Below, piece by piece: positions 9,203-17,990 of a stretch of 64,000 nt of DNA. Position 1 is the stretch's first letter. Each line of letters starts with the position of its first letter. The DNA comes from Methanosarcina siciliae T4/M (GTDB lineage Archaea; Halobacteriota; Methanosarcinia; Methanosarcinales; Methanosarcinaceae): the NCBI RefSeq assembly GCF_000970085.1, contig NZ_CP009506.1, positions 3,782,001 through 3,846,000 of the forward strand, in the 5' to 3' direction. The translations under genes were made by a program, and so were the position numbers. The notes under the pieces were generated by a model. It did not search any database, was not told where the DNA came from, and worked only from the letters and a program-made list of their open reading frames with translations.

Positions 9203-10102
9203 AATCTACCCCTGATTTCCAGATAAATCTACCCTTATTTATCGGAAAGTTGTTGAACTGGACTTATAAAATGTTTAATTTCAGGTTTCCATATAAAATC
9301 AGTATTTTCCCGAAAAATCAAGATGTTCGAATGAAGAGTTCTTATTCACACATTTAAGGGATCAGCCTTCCCATACAAAGGCAAACTTAAGATTCAAACA
9401 TAAGGAAGTGAGTATTATTCCGAAGAAAGATACTAACAATTAATTGGTTACAATCTTTTTTAAATTAATCATTTTATAATGTTAAGTGTTATATTTAACA
9501 GTAAATATTTAAGGATGTGCAGACTAAATATATAAAATAAGAAGACTTTTTCCGATTAAAAAACATAAGAAATTGTAAATAAACAGAAGTGACATAATTT
9601 GAAAGTTATAGAGTCGGATTCTGCCCTTTTATGAGAAAATGAGTATACATGCCCCATAAATACGACAGATATACAATTTATATGCCAGCTCTTCAATCCT
9701 TTATTTTTCTTTAATATTCCCTATTTTTGTAGAATTCGAGGAATTGATATATTTGAAAGAAAATATGTTTTTAGTATTATTTTACTTTCTTTCAAATAAT
9801 CTGAACCGAATGAAATGGATAATGAAAACTTCAAAAGTTAATAGATATCTGTAATAAAATAATAACATGATTTAGCCCGATATTTATAGATGTCCGAAAT
9901 TATAATATTTGGCACTTAAAAAGTTAAAAGAAAAAATATCGACGGGAAATTAGGCAAAAAAATCAAGAAAGATCCTAATTTAAAATCACCGAAACTTTAT
10001 TTGTATTAATAGGCTCCGATTTTTTATTTTGGGATTAGCTGCAGATTAAATAATTAGTTGAACAGACCGGCAATTATTCAGCTTTCCAGCATGACCAACT
10101 GC
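9203..10102. promoter_or_regulatory. Upstream region of PEF cassette 3 and trace of a fourth flank
   Basis: Holds the third copy of the shared block (boxes at 9412-9433 and 9502-9541, the latter 300 bases before the start). Beyond it, at about 9850-9930, the sequence again resembles the 3' flank seen after cassettes 2 and 3 (taataacatgatttagcccgat... then a run of atataatattt and aaaagttaaaag), although no fourth PEF gene follows; the next gene is the DUF1616 protein. No other coding potential seen. Confidence 0.4.
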
Positions 10103-12547
10103 TCAACCTGAATGGTCAACTACAAATGTAGCGTTGCCCTCTATCTTTTCAGAATCCAGGTCATAGCCCGTAACATAGACTTTATGGTCACCCTCATTTA
10201 ATTCGGACTTAATTCTCGCTTCATAGAAGTATGCACCATCTGAATATGACAGATAAGTGACATCAACTGTTATATTGCCTGAAACTGATACAGAGGGCCT
10301 GGACCTTAAAGCTGTTGAGGGAGTAACTTTGATATCCAGATCTCCCTCATCAATAGTTTTCGGAGTAAGCTCGATTTCGAAGTCAGAGATTGAAGAATCA
10401 ACCGTAAACTCATCAAAAGCGGAAACTGTATTTCCGAAGATGTCCGTACATACCGCCTCTACATAGAAGTGATTCCCGGCACTTACAATATAATTACCTG
10501 TCCAGCTAATCCCATCAGATGATGTCAATTCAGTTGATTCGGATTCAAAACCTTCCCGAGCAACCAGGCATACCGCGGCCTGGAGAGATATGGGATATGT
10601 GACAGTAAATGTTGTGGCGGTCTTGCAGGGATTGGGGGTGATATCCAGCGTGACCTTCGGAACTCCGGTATAGATCTGAGTCTGGGTGTCCGGTTCAGGG
10701 TGTTCAGGCTCTTCGTTTCCAGCCCTGTCAACAGCCTTTGAGCGGAAATAATAAGTCTGGTTATCCTTTCCGGTAAAGCTGGAAGAGTTATCCGTGGTCT
10801 TTGAAATCCAGGTTTCCCAGTTGATGCCGTCTGTGCTTGAGTCTATGGAATAATACGCGATTCCTGAAGCTTCATCTGTCCCGTTCCAGGAAACAGTAAA
10901 GGTTCTGTCACCTGTGTATGCCGGAAGTTCGAGAACACTTGAGACCGGAGGTACGGTCTCAACAGTATTGGAGTCCGAAACATATGAAGACAGTTCAGAG
11001 AGAGGTATCAGGGAAACGCTATCCCAGAAGACTTCAACAGGTACGATTTCGTCCTCCATCTGTCTCAAACCAAGGGTCAGATTGTTTTCACCTGCCTGCA
11101 GGGTTATGGGGACTTCAAGGTGCTGCCACCCTTCCGCTTCACTGATTCCTTCCGACCAGACGGTTTCTCCGTTGATGGTAACATATTTTAGCTGGGAGTC
11201 CGTTCCTCCGGATGTCAGATTAAAGTCATCTTTTACATATGCTGATAATACAGCCATAGTTTCGTTTTCACTCTTTATATTTTGAGAGATCTCTCCGAAC
11301 TCGACCGTATAGTTGGAAAGATTTCCTTCATAGGAATTTACTATCCCGTAAGCGAAAGAAGAATTCACACCGGAACCGTTAACATATGAACCTGTTATAG
11401 ATTCGGAATTTGAAGTAAAACCCCAGCCGGTTGAGAATTCCATCTCACCGTTTTTGAGCTTCGGGAGTGCAGAGGCGTTAGTATACTTCTCGTCGACCAG
11501 ATGGGAGAAAGTATTATTATTATCTAAATAAAGATGAACAGACCTGTAAGAGAAATAACCGGGCTCTTCTTTGAAGAGGGCAAATTCGAGCTTTGACCTG
11601 CCGGGTTTCAAATTATGGCGCGTATAGGTCATATCCTTCTGCCAGATCCCCCCGTCTTCCAGAGGGACGCTGAGCTCCTGGAGCACTTCACCATCAACTT
11701 TCATCTGGAGAATATAATTTACACTCTGAAGTTCATGATTTTCAATTCCTACCGTAACATTGACCGGGAGATTGATAAGACTCTCATTCGGATAGCCTTC
11801 GGCTTTCCCATCCGGCCCCAGGAGGTACAGCATTGTAAAGGTCTCCTTTTCCCGAGTCATCTTGGCATATGCAAGCATCGCACTTGAGATAATTATCGAA
11901 CCTACAAGCGCGATTACGAGAGCTTTTTCAATTTCCGGAGGTAAAGGCTTTTTCCGGGTTTCGGATTTGACCTCCTTTCCAGGAGAGTGCTTTAAGCCTT
12001 TTGCTTTAACTTTGCTTTTTGACCTGTGAAAACGCCTGTTTTCAGCCGTCACGGAGATCGCAGGGGTTTCTTCCTGCCCAGCCAGACCTCCATCGGCTTT
12101 ATAAGCCTCATCCACTTCACCCTCCCTGACGGATCGGATGAATTCTTTGATAGAAAATGAGAACTGCTCGCTCTCATCCCGTAACTTCCGGGTAAAAATT
12201 GCCAGAATACTGAAAAAAGTCGTAATCCCAAGAATGGATACAACTATCGGGGCAGGCCGGTAACCCCAGGGAAGCAGGCTTATTATAAAACCGTCAAAAA
12301 CCGTTAGTACAAGACTGAAGCCAACACTTAAGGTAAAACGTTCTATCCCGCTAATCTCTTTATTGCCCGGGAAAAGTGCGGATATAAAGGCATAGCCAGG
12401 AACGAAAAAGAAGAGGGATAGAGCTATAGGGATCCTGAGAAAAGTCTCATTGAAAGGAGGAACAAGTACAAAGACAACCCCCAGACATGAAAGAAGAGTA
12501 ACTGCAAGTAAATCGTCTACAAAAACACATTTTTTTAAGTGTGGCAT
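10103..12547 (-). CDS. DUF1616 membrane protein with extracellular beta domains
   Basis: 814-residue membrane protein. Four hydrophobic segments in residues 10-120 match the DUF1616 N-terminal part (FFVPGYAFISALFPG motif), then a basic cytoplasmic stretch (about 135-205), a further helix (ALVIALVGSIIISSAMLAYA, about 209-228) and the DUF1616 extracellular part. Residues 350-800 form several beta-sandwich domains, including one with FN3-like PPVSSVLELP...FTVSWNGTDEASG, and carry many N-X-S/T sequons. DUF1616 proteins are often encoded near archaeal sorting and glycosylation genes, as here. A role in envelope assembly is inference. Confidence 0.8.
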   Translation of the reverse strand: MPHLKKCVFVDDLLAVTLLSCLGVVFVLVPPFNETFLRIPIALSLFFFVPGYAFISALFPGNKEISGIERFTLSVGFSLVLTVFDGFIISLLPWGYRPAPIVVSILGITTFFSILAIFTRKLRDESEQFSFSIKEFIRSVREGEVDEAYKADGGLAGQEETPAISVTAENRRFHRSKSKVKAKGLKHSPGKEVKSETRKKPLPPEIEKALVIALVGSIIISSAMLAYAKMTREKETFTMLYLLGPDGKAEGYPNESLINLPVNVTVGIENHELQSVNYILQMKVDGEVLQELSVPLEDGGIWQKDMTYTRHNLKPGRSKLEFALFKEEPGYFSYRSVHLYLDNNNTFSHLVDEKYTNASALPKLKNGEMEFSTGWGFTSNSESITGSYVNGSGVNSSFAYGIVNSYEGNLSNYTVEFGEISQNIKSENETMAVLSAYVKDDFNLTSGGTDSQLKYVTINGETVWSEGISEAEGWQHLEVPITLQAGENNLTLGLRQMEDEIVPVEVFWDSVSLIPLSELSSYVSDSNTVETVPPVSSVLELPAYTGDRTFTVSWNGTDEASGIAYYSIDSSTDGINWETWISKTTDNSSSFTGKDNQTYYFRSKAVDRAGNEEPEHPEPDTQTQIYTGVPKVTLDITPNPCKTATTFTVTYPISLQAAVCLVAREGFESESTELTSSDGISWTGNYIVSAGNHFYVEAVCTDIFGNTVSAFDEFTVDSSISDFEIELTPKTIDEGDLDIKVTPSTALRSRPSVSVSGNITVDVTYLSYSDGAYFYEARIKSELNEGDHKVYVTGYDLDSEKIEGNATFVVDHSG

Positions 12548-13038
12548 TCAAATAGGAAGTTATTCGACAAGAGATATAATAGTTTCCAAATATTGAAAAT
12601 ACCTGCCTGCGGACGTTAGTGATAAAATTAAAAATATAAAACCTGTAATTTAAGTCCGCAGTTCAAAAATGGATAATTGAAAGCCACATAAACAGTCAAT
12701 TAAATAATCATCAAATAGTAAATTAAATAGTCAAAAGTGTATTTATACAAATATTTATACAGATAACTAAAGGAGAACTCCAAAAAATAACTGATTACCT
12801 GAAGGGAGAAGATTTTAAAAAAATGCCGTATGATGATTCATCCGGAAGTTTTGATTCGAAAAGTATTTACTTTTTGAGACTTACTGTGCCTATAATTATA
12901 TTATTACCCAGGGAGATATGCACGGAGTCAATACCTAAAGGAGTAATACATTCATTGCCGCAGCGATGCGTTTTGTAGCAGTAATATTAATATTAGCAGT
13001 TAAACTAGCAGTTAAGAAAAAAACCGGGGAACATGTAA
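12548..13038. promoter_or_regulatory. Divergent intergenic region, DUF1616 / M48 protease
   Basis: About 490 AT-rich bases between divergently oriented genes, so it should hold promoters for both. TATTTATACAAATATTTATACAG near 12739-12760 and CCTATAATTATATTATTA near 12889 are TATA-like. Several short direct repeats (attaaataatc, attaaatagtc) lie at 12700-12735. No gene seen. Confidence 0.4.
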
Positions 13039-14304
13039 ATGGCTGGATCTGGAATTCCTGGGTCTTTTGATTTTTCTTCAGCTTTATCAGGCGGGCTCAC
13101 GATAGAAATTATTTTGTTTATTGTAGTAATTGCAATCCTGGGATTTATCCTGTATGCGTATATATATTTTTCAAGCAGCAAACGGGTCCTCAAATGGTAC
13201 GGAGCAAAAAAGATCCAGAAAAACGAGAAACCTCTCCTCTATTCGCTTCTTGAAGACCTCGCCTCAAAAGCAGGAGTCAAGCCTCCGGAAATATACAGCT
13301 TTGAATCGAGCATCCCTTCAATGTTTACCGTAGGACATGCCAGTAAAACATCGCTTGCCATTTCAACATCCATGCTTGAGATTTTCGGGGAACTGGAACT
13401 TGAAGCTTTGATGGCACACGAAGTAGGGCACATAAAAAATAAAGACGTGGGCAAAAACACATTTACGGCATTTCTTGCAGGCACAATAATGTCTTTTCCG
13501 AATTTTGCGATGTGGTGCTCGATGCTCTCGGGTTTCGGACAGCCGGAGGACCCGGCGCCGAAATTCTTCAGGTATATTGCAACTGCTATTGCAGTCCCGC
13601 CTGCAGCACTTCTTATTCATCTTAGAAACCCGATGAAAAGAGAACTTGAAGCCGATGAAGTAGCAGTCAACCTGACAGAAAACCCCCGGGTCCTGGCAAA
13701 AACTATCGAGTACCTTGAAAATTATATTCCCCTTCAGCCAGTATCAACCAGGTTTAATCCCGGGCATTTCCACCTGTTCAGCACTCACACACAGCAGGTA
13801 AGAGGATACCTTTCTATTTTCATATCCATGTTTGATACACATCCCGAAACAGGAGACAGGGTTGCACGTATCCTCAGCCATTCGACGTATTCTAAAAATG
13901 ACAACATCGATAATAAGCGCTCAAGAGTCCCTGGCTTTTTTGATGTGAAAAACTGGAGGCTTGCGTTAGGGATAAGCTTTGTCTCATACATGGCATTTTT
14001 GTTTGTGATTATAGTAGGGGTTACTTTTGCACTCAAAGATTTCAATTTCCTTGTCAATGGAGGAATTGCTGCAGCGTATACAGGTACAGTTTTACTGTTT
14101 TTAGGGGCTACTGCGAAGCTGTCCAGAAGAAGGATTTATTTGAGGAGCCCTTCTCCGACCCGTAAAAGGGTTTTTTTGAACCCGGTGCAGGCTTTCAAGC
14201 ATTTGATGAAAAGAGGATTAACTTTTATTCATTTCAACCGCAGCCACATAGCCCATAAAGAAAAATCGGATGCGAAAGAAGAGAAGAAAAGCGAGACTTC
14301 ATAA
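13039..14304 (+). CDS. M48 family (HtpX-like) membrane zinc protease
   Basis: 421-residue integral-membrane metalloprotease. A first helix (about 22-44), then a cytosolic catalytic domain with the zinc-binding motif HEVGH at residues 127-131 and a downstream ligand region KRELEADEVAV; two more helices near 310-360 and a basic C-terminal tail. HtpX-type enzymes remove misfolded membrane proteins. It sits between the DUF1616 gene and archaeosortase C, so a link to surface-protein processing is plausible but inferred. The ATG start follows GGGGAACATGTAA. Confidence 0.88.
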   Translation: MAGSGIPGSFDFSSALSGGLTIEIILFIVVIAILGFILYAYIYFSSSKRVLKWYGAKKIQKNEKPLLYSLLEDLASKAGVKPPEIYSFESSIPSMFTVGHASKTSLAISTSMLEIFGELELEALMAHEVGHIKNKDVGKNTFTAFLAGTIMSFPNFAMWCSMLSGFGQPEDPAPKFFRYIATAIAVPPAALLIHLRNPMKRELEADEVAVNLTENPRVLAKTIEYLENYIPLQPVSTRFNPGHFHLFSTHTQQVRGYLSIFISMFDTHPETGDRVARILSHSTYSKNDNIDNKRSRVPGFFDVKNWRLALGISFVSYMAFLFVIIVGVTFALKDFNFLVNGGIAAAYTGTVLLFLGATAKLSRRRIYLRSPSPTRKRVFLNPVQAFKHLMKRGLTFIHFNRSHIAHKEKSDAKEEKKSETS

Positions 14305-14326
14305 GAAAAATACTTAGAAACTATCT

Positions 14327-14386
14327 TCTCAAGTAAAATTGTCTCAAGTAAAAGCGTCTCAAGTAAAATCGTCTCAAGTAAAAAAG
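14327..14386 (+). repeat. Four 15-bp tandem repeats
   Basis: Four copies of TCTCAAGTAAAATCG with small changes at the end of the unit, lying between the convergent protease and archaeosortase genes. No spacer structure, so not a CRISPR. It could sit in the 3' untranslated part of both transcripts. Confidence 0.85.
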
Positions 14387-14419
14387 GGTGTTAAAAAAAT
14401 GCTTTGAATAGATCCTATT

Positions 14420-15265
14420 TCAGCTTTTTAGTTCTATAAAGTACATTATACCTGCTGCAACGGCTGCAAAAATAATCCAGCCCAGATGTGTGTGTAGCAA
14501 CATCATTGTTTCCTGCCCATAATAGTAAGCCGCGAAATAAAGAGCAATGACTCTAAATAAATTAGCTATGTAAGCGACAACAACACAAAACCCAAGCATC
14601 ATCAGGGTTTTTTTAACTTCCATTTTTTCGATCCGGCTATACCCAAAGACAATCCCGATCAGGAGGAACATAGAGTACAGACCTGAGCAGGGCCCCCCAA
14701 TAATCACAGTCATTTCTTCAACACCGCTGACCCTGACAGTTTCCGTAGCGATTACCTCCAGAGGGATACCTGCAAGGCCAAGCAGCTTTACAGTCGGAAG
14801 AAGGATCAAGTAATGGTCGAATTTGTGCAGGAAATCAATATTAAGAAAAGCAAACATGGAATAAAAAATAAGGTACAGTACGACAAAAACCGACGAAATG
14901 TACATTCCAAACCTGGAGACGCGCTCAATCTGCGGGTTTTGGAGCTGGGTGCCGATTAAAGAGGCTCCGAAAAATAAGGTCATAACGTCCAGGGTCCCGA
15001 GTTCCCCACCGTTTTTGAAGTTATAATAAAGGTCAGCTGAGACTATAAAAACCCCTATGACAAAATAGGTTTTAGACTTTTTCAACAAACCGGAACTGCC
15101 CAGTTGCTTGAAATTAATTCTTGTCAGCAAAAACACGGATATGAGGAAGAGGACAACCCCAACCGCAGTAGAGCCTTCACTGACTTCAACTGCCATCCCT
15201 GTAAACAATGCAAGGACCAATAAAATTAAAACCAGATTTTTATTTTCATCGTCAATCATACCCAA
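14420..15265 (-). CDS. artC: Archaeosortase C
   Basis: 281-residue polytopic membrane transpeptidase-like enzyme of the exosortase/archaeosortase superfamily. The three expected active-site regions are present: GPCSGLYSM (Cys193), NLFRVIAL (Arg238) and LLHTHLGW (His258/His260), within a helix-rich chain. Archaeosortase C recognises PEF-CTERM signals; three such substrates lie 5-8 kb away on the same strand (6187-9202), which supports the subtype. It presumably cleaves at the PEF motif and transfers the protein to a lipid or other anchor. It is followed by a divergent glycan cluster, a usual association for this family. Confidence 0.92.
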   Translation of the reverse strand: MGMIDDENKNLVLILLVLALFTGMAVEVSEGSTAVGVVLFLISVFLLTRINFKQLGSSGLLKKSKTYFVIGVFIVSADLYYNFKNGGELGTLDVMTLFFGASLIGTQLQNPQIERVSRFGMYISSVFVVLYLIFYSMFAFLNIDFLHKFDHYLILLPTVKLLGLAGIPLEVIATETVRVSGVEEMTVIIGGPCSGLYSMFLLIGIVFGYSRIEKMEVKKTLMMLGFCVVVAYIANLFRVIALYFAAYYYGQETMMLLHTHLGWIIFAAVAAGIMYFIELKS

Positions 15266-15593
15266 TCTTCACACGCATATATAATTGAGCAATTTATTTA
15301 AAAACTTTCCTAAAAGTTATCAGCAATCTTCGGGATAATTTCCGGGAGAACTATCTAATAAAATGTAAAATAGTAAGATATATATTAAACACATAACAAT
15401 TTAACCTGAAAAATTGAATTCTATCGGAAACCTTCTAATTGATCAACTGGAATTACAAAAAATTGAAGTTCGAAAAAAATCTATGTTCAAAAAATTTGTG
15501 CTTGAAAAAAAGCCTGTGTTCAAAAAAGTCTGTGATAAAAAAATTGAGTATACACTCATGAATTCTTAACCTGATATAACGAGATAATTCAGG
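15266..15593. promoter_or_regulatory. Divergent intergenic region, artC / glycan cluster
   Basis: About 330 AT-rich bases between artC and the first gene of the glycan cluster. The right half has degenerate purine-rich repeats (TTGAAGTTCGAAAAAAA, GTGTTCAAAAAAG). TAAGATATATATTAAAC at about 15373 is TATA-like. No gene seen. Confidence 0.4.
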
Positions 15594-16457
15594 TTGTGGA
15601 CAGATTACAGGCTAAAAACGGGGGTGCCGGAAGTGAGGGATTTTACTTTAACAAAATATGAAAGTCTGCTGCAGGCAATCAAAGAGACGGATTATTCTAC
15701 CTGCACAGTATACGATTTTCTTAAAAACAACCCCGAAAAATGCATCATCCTCAGGCATGACGTGGACCGGGCGGTTAACAGAAACCTCGCTATGGCAAAA
15801 CTTGAGCACGGCTACGGAATAAAATCCACTTATTATTTCCGGCATATTGAAGAGACCTTTAAGCCTGATATCATTCGCCAGATGGCGGGAATGGGCCACG
15901 AGATCGGCTTCCATTATGAGGTAATGGACAAGGCAAATGGGAACCCGGAAAAAGCAATCAAAATTTTCAGAGAGGAACTTGAAGACCTCAGAAAAGTCGC
16001 CGAAATAAACACGGTATGCATGCACGGAAACCCCCTAAAACCCTGGTCAAACAGGGACCTGTGGCAGAAGTACGATTTCAGGGACTTCGGGCTTACCGGA
16101 GAGCCGTACCTTTCAATTGACTACAATAAAGTCTTTTATCTTACCGATACCGGAAGGACCTGGGCGGATTTGAAAATCCGGGTCAAGGATACGATTGATA
16201 AGTCAGGGGGAGAATTTGAGGCAAATGCAAAAGCAGACCTCAAAGCAATTTCTTCTACTGATGATGTAATCCGCCTGATCCGGACCGAAAAAGTTTCCCG
16301 GATCTGCCTGCTCGTACACCCCAACAGGTGGTGCGAAGACTTCGGAGGCTGGGCAAAAGAACTGCTGTTCCAGAATGTGAAAAATGTCGGGAAAGCAGGG
16401 ATCGTGTGGTACAGGAGCAGAACCCGGAAAAAAGATACTGTAAATGCGGGGCTTTAA
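15594..16457 (+). CDS. Polysaccharide deacetylase-like protein
   Basis: 287-residue protein of the NodB-like carbohydrate esterase fold. The N-terminal catalytic motif is seen as ILRHDVDR (residues about 53-60), and EIGFHYEV (about 102-109) supplies the second metal-binding histidine region; VCMHGNP follows. Likely removes acyl groups from an extracellular or lipid-linked glycan. The open frame begins at a TTG (15594); GTG at 15624 or 15633 is equally possible. It overlaps the next gene by 14 bases, so it heads a glycan operon. Confidence 0.78.
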   Translation: MWTDYRLKTGVPEVRDFTLTKYESLLQAIKETDYSTCTVYDFLKNNPEKCIILRHDVDRAVNRNLAMAKLEHGYGIKSTYYFRHIEETFKPDIIRQMAGMGHEIGFHYEVMDKANGNPEKAIKIFREELEDLRKVAEINTVCMHGNPLKPWSNRDLWQKYDFRDFGLTGEPYLSIDYNKVFYLTDTGRTWADLKIRVKDTIDKSGGEFEANAKADLKAISSTDDVIRLIRTEKVSRICLLVHPNRWCEDFGGWAKELLFQNVKNVGKAGIVWYRSRTRKKDTVNAGL

Positions 16458-17475
16458 AGTGATTGAAATTACGGAGTCGTTTGACCGGGAGAAATGGGAG
16501 AATTTTGTATTCAGCCACCCGGAAGGAAATATTTTTCAGACCTGTGCAATGGCAGACGTATACAGGTCAACCAGAAACTACGGACCGGTCTCGCTTGCTG
16601 CAGTCGAGCAGGAAAGCGGAGAAATACTTGCAGGCCTGCAGGCAGTTATTATAAGAGATGCTCCCGGCCTGGTCGGCTCAATCTCCTCAAGATCAATAAT
16701 CATCGGAGGCCCCCTTTTCACAGAAGGTAAAAAAGGGCTTGAAGCTCTCGAAAAGCTGCTCGACTATTATGAGAAGTTTCTGCACAACAGAGCCATATAT
16801 ACCCAGATCCGCAACCATTTTGATACGGGGACCTCGAAAAATACCCTGGAATCCCTCGGATACCAGTATGAGCCCCATTTAAATTACCTGATAAACCTCA
16901 ACCGCCCTGCAAAAGAAATCTGGGGAGATATCCACAAACCCCGCAGGAAAGGGATAAACAGAGCTGAGAAAATAGGAATCGAGGTCAGGAAAATAGAAAC
17001 AAGAGACGAGGTAAAAGACTGCTATAAAGTAATTGAGGAAACCTATAAAAACGTAAGGCTCCCCCTTGCAGACATTTCTCTTCTTGAAAGTGCATATGAC
17101 CAACTCTCCGATTCCGGACTTATCGATTTCTACCTCGCAATCCTTGACGGCGAAGTTGTCGGCTCAAGAGTAGTCCTGAAATATAAAGGTCTGGTGCACG
17201 ACTGGTACGCAGGCTCAAAACAGGAAATAAATTACGTAAATGAAGCCGTTGTCTGGCACATGCTCTCGGAATACGCAGGCAAGGAAAAAGAATTTGATTT
17301 CGGAGGGGCCGGACATCCTGACAAGCCCTATGGAGTAAGGGAATTTAAGAGAAGGTTTGGCGGCGAGGAAGTGAATTTTGGGAGATACGAGAAGGTTCAC
17401 GACCGGAACAAAAAAGAACTATTGAATCTGGGGTTCAAGGCATATAAAAAATTGAATCTTGCAAGGGTGTTATGA
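16444..17475 (+). CDS. FemAB/GNAT-like acyl or aminoacyl transferase
   Basis: 343-residue protein with two GNAT-like halves as in FemAB-type peptidyl/aminoacyl transferases. Clear family signs are the ...PEGNIFQTCAM opening, the KPRRKGINRAEKIGIEV region at about 160-175 and the C-terminal FDFGGAGHPDKPYGVREFKRRFGGE motif. In archaeal glycan clusters these proteins probably add an acyl or amino acid group to a surface sugar. The start at 16444 overlaps the upstream gene; an alternative internal start is GTG 16459 (VIEITESF). Confidence 0.8.
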   Translation: MRGFKVIEITESFDREKWENFVFSHPEGNIFQTCAMADVYRSTRNYGPVSLAAVEQESGEILAGLQAVIIRDAPGLVGSISSRSIIIGGPLFTEGKKGLEALEKLLDYYEKFLHNRAIYTQIRNHFDTGTSKNTLESLGYQYEPHLNYLINLNRPAKEIWGDIHKPRRKGINRAEKIGIEVRKIETRDEVKDCYKVIEETYKNVRLPLADISLLESAYDQLSDSGLIDFYLAILDGEVVGSRVVLKYKGLVHDWYAGSKQEINYVNEAVVWHMLSEYAGKEKEFDFGGAGHPDKPYGVREFKRRFGGEEVNFGRYEKVHDRNKKELLNLGFKAYKKLNLARVL

Positions 17476-17537
17476 AACCGTTGTTGAGAACTCATGATCA
17501 TTTAGATTAATAGTTTCGATTATTTGGAGAGCAGGGC

Positions 17538-17990
17538 ATGAAAACGTTAAGGAAACTGAAGAAAAAGGTACTCAAATACTTTGCTAAAAACCTGCCCTGT
17601 TGCAGTCTCCGGATATTTATGTACAAAAACTGCGGGTACAAGATCGGAAAGCACACGTACATAGCAGAAGGTCTAACAATCGCAGAAAAACTGGAAGATA
17701 CTGATAACCTGATAATCGGAGATAGAGTAGCTATAGGCCCAAACGTAACCCTGCTCACATCTTCAGACCCCAATAATTCCCGAATCAGGCCTTACGTAAA
17801 AATTCAGAGAGGCCGGATAGTAATAGAAGACGATGCCTGGCTTGGCGCTGGCTCTATACTAATGCCTGAGATAAGAATTGGCAGGGGAGCTGTAGTCGGA
17901 GCCGGATCAGTCGTTACAAAAAATGTAGACCCTTATCATATCGTTGCAGGAGTGCCTGCCAAAACAATAAAAAAGGTCGAGATGCCATGA
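17538..17990 (+). CDS. Hexapeptide-repeat acyltransferase
   Basis: 150-residue left-handed beta-helix acyltransferase of the maltose/galactoside O-acetyltransferase type. Hexapeptide repeats run through residues 30-140 (IGDRVAIGPNVTLL, IVIEDDAWLGAGSILMPEIRIGRGAVVGAGSVVTKNV), ending with the standard IVAGVPAKTIKKVE. It probably O- or N-acetylates a sugar. It overlaps the next gene by four bases (ATGA). Confidence 0.9.
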   Translation: MKTLRKLKKKVLKYFAKNLPCCSLRIFMYKNCGYKIGKHTYIAEGLTIAEKLEDTDNLIIGDRVAIGPNVTLLTSSDPNNSRIRPYVKIQRGRIVIEDDAWLGAGSILMPEIRIGRGAVVGAGSVVTKNVDPYHIVAGVPAKTIKKVEMP

